From PALSA-607 sp963825425 (lineage in GTDB: Bacteria; Actinomycetota; Actinomycetes; Acidothermales; Acidothermaceae), in assembly GCA_963825425.1 (NCBI GenBank), contig CAWGTF010000010.1, positions 434,001 to 498,000 of the forward strand: a stretch of DNA of 64,000 bases, in the 5' to 3' direction. Positions 60,483-64,000 of the stretch are shown one piece after another. A program made the translations under genes and the position numbers. The notes below the pieces were generated by a model that saw nothing but the letters and a program-made list of their open reading frames with translations, made no database searches and was not told the DNA's origin. Each line of letters opens with the position of its first letter. The stretch's first letter is position 1.

Positions 60483-61100
60483 GAGTCAGCCCGCGCATTC
60501 GCGAATCCGAGCAACCGCTCGGCGTACTTCGCCATCACGTCAACCTCGAGGTTGACGGCGACGCCAACGGCCTTGTCGCCCAGTGTCGTGCGCTTCAGGG
60601 TCGTCGGGATCAGACTGACGGTGAACGATTGCGCTCCGACCGCGGCAATCGTCAACGACACGCCGTCGACGGCGATCGAGCCCTTCTCGACGACGTAGCG
60701 CGCGAGCGCCGGCGGGATCGAGATCTCGACAACGTCCCACTCCGGCGTGTGCTCGCGACTGACCACCGTGCCGGTGCCGTCGACGTGACCCTGCACGAGA
60801 TGGCCACCCAACCTGGTTTGCAGGGTGACCGCGCGCTCCAGATTCACCGGCGTGCCCGCGCGTGCGCTGCCCAGAGTCGAACGCGTCAGCGTCTCCCGCA
60901 TCACGTCTGCGCTGAAGCGGCCCGCCGCCGCCTCGACAACGGTCAGGCAGACACCGGAGACCGCGATCGAGTCGCCAACCGCAACGTCGTTGCTCACCAG
61001 CGGACCCTCGATGGTGAGGCGAACCGCTCGCTCGCTACCAGCCGCGGTCTCGTCGGCCCGCCACGATGGTGCCGAGTTCTTCGACGATGCCGGTGAACAC
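60479..61100 (-). CDS. ribE: Riboflavin synthase alpha chain, frame broken once
   Basis: GTG 61100 gives the family start FTGIVEELGTIVAGR. After a slip near 61040 it continues AVRLTIEGPLVSNDVAVGDS and IAVSGVCLTVVEAAAGRFSA, then the second lumazine-binding repeat GHLVQGHVDGTGTVVSREH and IAVDGVSLTIAAVGAQSF. It dismutates two lumazines into riboflavin. Begins 2 bases after the ribD stop. Confidence 0.9.
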
Positions 61101-61102
61101 GC

Positions 61103-62155
61103 CTACTCCCATCGTCTCGGTGTAGCGATGACGCGGACGTCGTCACCGATCAGATCGACGGCGTCAATGTGCAACCTCAAGGCCGACGCGAGCGTTTCGA
61201 TTCCGGCGTCACCCAGCGCAGCCGGGCCGGCACCCAGCAGCGCCGGCGCCAGGTAGGCAACGACGCGATCGACCATGCCGGCCGCGACGAACGCGCCCGC
61301 GAGGGTCGGGCCGCCCTCGAGTAGCACGCTGATGACGCCTCGCTCGCTGAGGTGGGCAAGCACCGACTTCGGATCGTGCTCAGTCAGCAGGACGGTGGGC
61401 GCCGAGTCGTCGAGCACTTTCGACGCCGGTGGCACCTCGCGATGTCCGACGACCACCCGCAGCGGTCGGTTGAGGTTCGTAGCGCCCGGCACCCGCACGT
61501 CGAGGCGCGGGTCGTCGGCCAGCACGGTGCCGGTTCCGACGACGATCGCGTCGCTGCGCGCGCGCAGCAAATGGACGTCGTGCCGGGCCGCCTCGCCGGT
61601 GATCCAGCGACTCGTGCCGTCTGCGGCGGCAACGCGGCCGTCGAGGGTTGCTGCGTATTTCCAGGTGACGAAGGGGCGGCCGGTGCGTGCGTGATGCAGC
61701 CAGGCCGCATTGGATCGGGCAGCCTCGTCGGCCAGCAGGCCTTCGTCGACGAGGACGCCGGCGGCGCGCAGGTCGTCGGCGCCGTGCCCGGCGACCGGGT
61801 CGGGGTCAGCGACCGCGAAGACGACTCGAGATACGCCGGCGTCGATGAGGGCCTGCGTGCACGGCGGGGTCCGACCAGTGTGCCTGCACGGTTCCAGGGT
61901 GATGAAAGCCGTCGCGCCCGACGCCCGCCCCCCGGCGTCCCGCAAGGCAATGACCTCAGCGTGCGGGTCACCGGCACGCACGTGATAACCCTCGCCGACA
62001 ACCGAGCCGCCCTGGTCGACGAGGACACAGCCGACGATCGGATTGGGGCTGGTCGATCCGAGGCCGAGCTCGGCCAGCGCGATCGCCCGGCGCATCGCGG
62101 CCGTGGCGGCTGCCAGACTGCCACGTCGTGCGGTGCGCTCACCGTGCCTCCTCAC
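61103..62155 (-). CDS. ribD: Bifunctional pyrimidine deaminase/reductase
   Basis: The deaminase zinc site is HAEVIALRDAGGRASG (HAE) with LEPCRHTGRTPPCTQALIDA. The reductase half contains VTWKYAATLDGRVAAADGTS, ARSDAIVVGTGTVLADDPRL and VLLEGGPTLAGAFVAAGMVD. It performs the second and third steps of riboflavin synthesis. Frame intact at 350 residues; the first residues upstream of the deaminase core are Arg-rich and the start is not certain. It is the first gene behind the FMN riboswitch. Confidence 0.92.
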   Translation of the reverse strand: MRRHGERTARRGSLAAATAAMRRAIALAELGLGSTSPNPIVGCVLVDQGGSVVGEGYHVRAGDPHAEVIALRDAGGRASGATAFITLEPCRHTGRTPPCTQALIDAGVSRVVFAVADPDPVAGHGADDLRAAGVLVDEGLLADEAARSNAAWLHHARTGRPFVTWKYAATLDGRVAAADGTSRWITGEAARHDVHLLRARSDAIVVGTGTVLADDPRLDVRVPGATNLNRPLRVVVGHREVPPASKVLDDSAPTVLLTEHDPKSVLAHLSERGVISVLLEGGPTLAGAFVAAGMVDRVVAYLAPALLGAGPAALGDAGIETLASALRLHIDAVDLIGDDVRVIATPRRWE

Positions 62156-62228
62156 CCGTCAGGCGCGCCGGGGCGAGTGAAGACGTCGGCGAAGGAGGCC
62201 GCGCACGAAGCGCGCACCACCCGCGCGC

Positions 62229-62363
62229 CGCCTCCCATCCGGACTTTCACCGTCGGTCCCGGAGTTCCACCGGGTCAACCGACCGAGAGCCTGCAGATCA
62301 CGCAGGTTCTCGGTCGGGTCGCGGACTGTCACCGCCGGTTCGGAGTTACACCGACCCCGGAGC
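62229..62363 (-). promoter_or_regulatory. FMN riboswitch (RFN element)
   Basis: Minus strand shows the RFN consensus in order: GGGGTCGGTGTAACTCCGAA, CCGGCGGTGACAGTCCGCGA, a long variable stem (CCGACCGAGAACC…), GGTGGAACTCCGGGACCGAC and GGTGAAAGTCCGGATGGGAG. It ends about 75 bases before ribD, as expected for FMN control of the riboflavin operon. Confidence 0.95.
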
Positions 62364-62441
62364 GCACGTTGCTGTACGAGACCAGTTTGGCACGCCGCCG
62401 CCGTCCCTGCGGATGCGGTCAGATCTAGCGCGCGTTCGCGG

Positions 62442-63386
62442 TCAGACGGCACGACGGTCGACGGCTATTGCCGAGCCGACCTCACCCTTCGCGACGCCCT
62501 TCATTTCGGTGGCGACGAGCACGACTTCGCGGTAGTCCCCAAATCGACGGCGCTCGCTGGTCGCGATCCCCACGGAGACCGAAACCAGCGGGTAGTCGCG
62601 CGTGACGCCTTTCCGGTCGACGACCTCGAGGTAGCCACGCGCCACATCGTCGGTGTCATGCAGGGTCGGCGACTTCTCGTCGAAATACTCCACTGCGGCG
62701 AGGCTCAGGTCCTCAACCTGCTCGGGACGGCAGACCAGCACGAAGTCGTCTCCCCCGACATGCCCGATGAAGGCCGGCGGCTGCGCGCCGACGACCGCCC
62801 GTCGCAACGCGCTGGCGAGCAGCAGGATCACCTGGTCGCCGCGCAGGAATCCGTGTGCGTCGTTGAACGCCTTGAAGTTGTCGAGATCGAGGTAAGCAAC
62901 GGCGAACGGGCTGCCACTGCTGACGCGGCCGGCGATCTCGTCCTCGATCCTGACGTTTCCCGGCAGGCTGGTCAGCGGCGAGACCGCCCGCGCCTCCGCA
63001 TTGCGACGCAACGTCGAGCGCACCCGGGCTACCAACTCCAGGGTGTCGAAGGGCTTGATGATGTAGTCGTCCGCGCCGGTCGTCAGGCCCAAGACGCGGT
63101 CGGCGGTCAATGTCTTTGCGGTGAGCATGATGATGGGCAACGTCGACGTGCGGCTGTCGGCGCGCAGCCGACGGGTCACCTCGACCCCGTCAGCGCCGGG
63201 GAGCATGACGTCGAGCAGGACCAAATCGGGCACCTCGGCGGCGACCATCTCGAGCGCCTCGAGACCATCGCGTGCGGTGAGCACCCGGTAGCCCTCCAGG
63301 CGCAGGTTCATCTCGACGAAGCGGACGATGTCCGCGTCGTCGTCGACGACCAGGATCGTGCCCCGCTCAGGACCTGACGCGTCCAC
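62442..63386 (-). CDS. Response regulator with degenerate GGDEF domain
   Basis: The receiver domain (TILVVDDDADIVRFVEMNLR; phospho-Asp in LVLLDVMLPGADGVEVTRRL; conserved Lys in DYIIKPFDTLELVARVRSTL) occupies residues about 9–125. The second domain is GGDEF-like (AVAYLDLDNFKAFNDAHGFL), but the signature reads GGDDF within IGHVGGDDFVLVC. GGDDF may or may not retain diguanylate cyclase activity. No RxxD inhibitory site is obvious. No kinase is adjacent; the PAS kinase at 52–53 kb is a candidate partner. 314 residues, frame intact. Confidence 0.88.
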   Translation of the reverse strand: MDASGPERGTILVVDDDADIVRFVEMNLRLEGYRVLTARDGLEALEMVAAEVPDLVLLDVMLPGADGVEVTRRLRADSRTSTLPIIMLTAKTLTADRVLGLTTGADDYIIKPFDTLELVARVRSTLRRNAEARAVSPLTSLPGNVRIEDEIAGRVSSGSPFAVAYLDLDNFKAFNDAHGFLRGDQVILLLASALRRAVVGAQPPAFIGHVGGDDFVLVCRPEQVEDLSLAAVEYFDEKSPTLHDTDDVARGYLEVVDRKGVTRDYPLVSVSVGIATSERRRFGDYREVVLVATEMKGVAKGEVGSAIAVDRRAV

Positions 63387-63434
63387 TCCCCTGCCTCTCG
63401 CTACATCGTCAGCGCACAGCTTGTCTCACGAGGC

Positions 63435-64000
63435 TCATCGACCCGATGCCTGCGCTTCTGCAGCAAAGACGGCGGCCCGATCGCGGAGCGCAGACACCGC
63501 CGCGGCTGGGTCGTGCGCGCCGTAGACCGCGGACCCGGCCACGAACACGTCGGCGCCGGCCTGCGCACACATCCCGATGGTCTCCTCCGTGACGCCGCCG
63601 TCGACTTGAATCCACAGCGGCAACCCGGTGTCTCGAAGGTGCTGTCGGGCGCGGGCGACCTTGGGCATCATCGCGGCGAGGAACTCCTGGCCGCCAAACC
63701 CTGGCTCGACCGTCATCACCAGCAGCATGTCGAACTCGCCGAGCACCTCGAGGTAGATCTCGACGTCGGTGCCGGGCTTGATCGCGAGGCCAGCCCGCGC
63801 GCCAGCTGCTCTGATCGACCGGGCGGTCTGGATCACGTCAGCCGCAGCCTCCGCGTGAAACGTCACGTTGCCTGCCCCGACCTCGGCGTAGGTGGCCGCC
63901 CAGCGGTCGGGATCGTCGATCATCAGATGGCAGTCGAGCGGCAGGGTGGTCGCCGCGTGCAGCGCAGCGACCACCGGTGCGCCCAGAGTCAGGTTTGGCA
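63435..64000 (-). CDS. rpe: Ribulose-phosphate 3-epimerase, N-terminus beyond the window
   Basis: The visible 188 residues contain LDCHLMIDDPDRWAATYAEV (metal-ligand HLM), LAIKPGTDVEIYLEVLGEFD, MLLVMTVEPGFGGQEFLAAM and PLWIQVDGGVTEETIGMCAQ, the (βα)8 motifs of Rpe. It interconverts ribulose-5-phosphate and xylulose-5-phosphate. The reading frame continues past position 64000. It feeds ribulose-5-phosphate metabolism next to the riboflavin operon, as in relatives. Confidence 0.94.
   Translation of the reverse strand, partial: PNLTLGAPVVAALHAATTLPLDCHLMIDDPDRWAATYAEVGAGNVTFHAEAAADVIQTARSIRAAGARAGLAIKPGTDVEIYLEVLGEFDMLLVMTVEPGFGGQEFLAAMMPKVARARQHLRDTGLPLWIQVDGGVTEETIGMCAQAGADVFVAGSAVYGAHDPAAAVSALRDRAAVFAAEAQASGR

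Noticed and set aside
58507..60498. A 663-residue RibBA with an extra N-terminal half
   Set aside because: The extra part is the shadow of ribM in another frame. RibBA has a proper ATG at 59778 that overlaps the ribM stop.

Overview
This window comes from a high-GC actinobacterium (Actinomycetota). The evidence is actinobacterial gene order throughout: parA–scpA–scpB–rluB–aroH–tyrA–cmk–der; nudix–pyrG–steA/steB–recN–nadK–tlyA; infC–rpmI–rplT–TrmH–pheST–argCJBDF–argR–argGH–tyrS; and ribD–ribE–ribM–ribBA–ribH. It also has many GTG starts and a 16S–23S–5S operon without a spacer tRNA. The genus cannot be fixed from the window alone. Almost all genes lie on the minus strand, so operons read from high to low coordinates.

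Layout. 1–2.9 kb: a sugar-nucleotide transferase (runs off the left edge), a CDP-alcohol phosphatidyltransferase, a small unknown ORF and a lipoprotein. 3.1–6.75 kb: an accessory island abutting the 3' end of a tRNA-Pro, with a membrane-anchored pentapeptide-repeat protein, an excisionase-like HTH protein, a phage-type replication protein and unknown genes. 6.9–16.9 kb: Der, Cmk, TyrA, AroH, RluB, ScpB, ScpA, a degenerate M50-type membrane protein, ParA with its partner, and XerD. 17–28.3 kb: alanine dehydrogenase, Nudix hydrolase, CTP synthase, a SteA–SteB fusion, RecN, NadK, TlyA and small proteins. 28.4–32 kb: a DUF1015 protein, an SSB-like protein and a TPR protein. 32–37.8 kb: the rRNA operon with terminator, processing stems and promoter. 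37.8–48.3 kb: tyrS, a DNA glycosylase and the arginine cluster. 48.4–55.8 kb: pheT, pheS, a histidine kinase, a TrmH-type methyltransferase, rplT, rpmI and infC with an attenuated leader. 56.2–57.1 kb: a coupled exported/membrane protein pair. 57.1–62.4 kb: hisG and the riboflavin operon behind an FMN riboswitch. 62.4–64 kb: a REC–GGDEF-like regulator and the start-truncated rpe.

Important caveat. At least 25 reading frames break in ways that one inserted or missing base would repair. They include genes the cell cannot lose (pheS, pheT, tyrS, der). Where the original frame can be reconstructed, most breaks are one extra base. The simplest reading is an unpolished consensus rather than mass gene decay. 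I therefore give full-length coordinates for interrupted core genes and mark where the frame changes.

How the genes work together: one block handles chromosome segregation and cell division (ParA, ScpAB, XerD, SteAB). Others cover translation (rRNA, Der, RluB, TlyA, IF-3, L35, L20, PheST, TyrS), arginine biosynthesis under ArgR, and riboflavin synthesis and uptake under FMN control.
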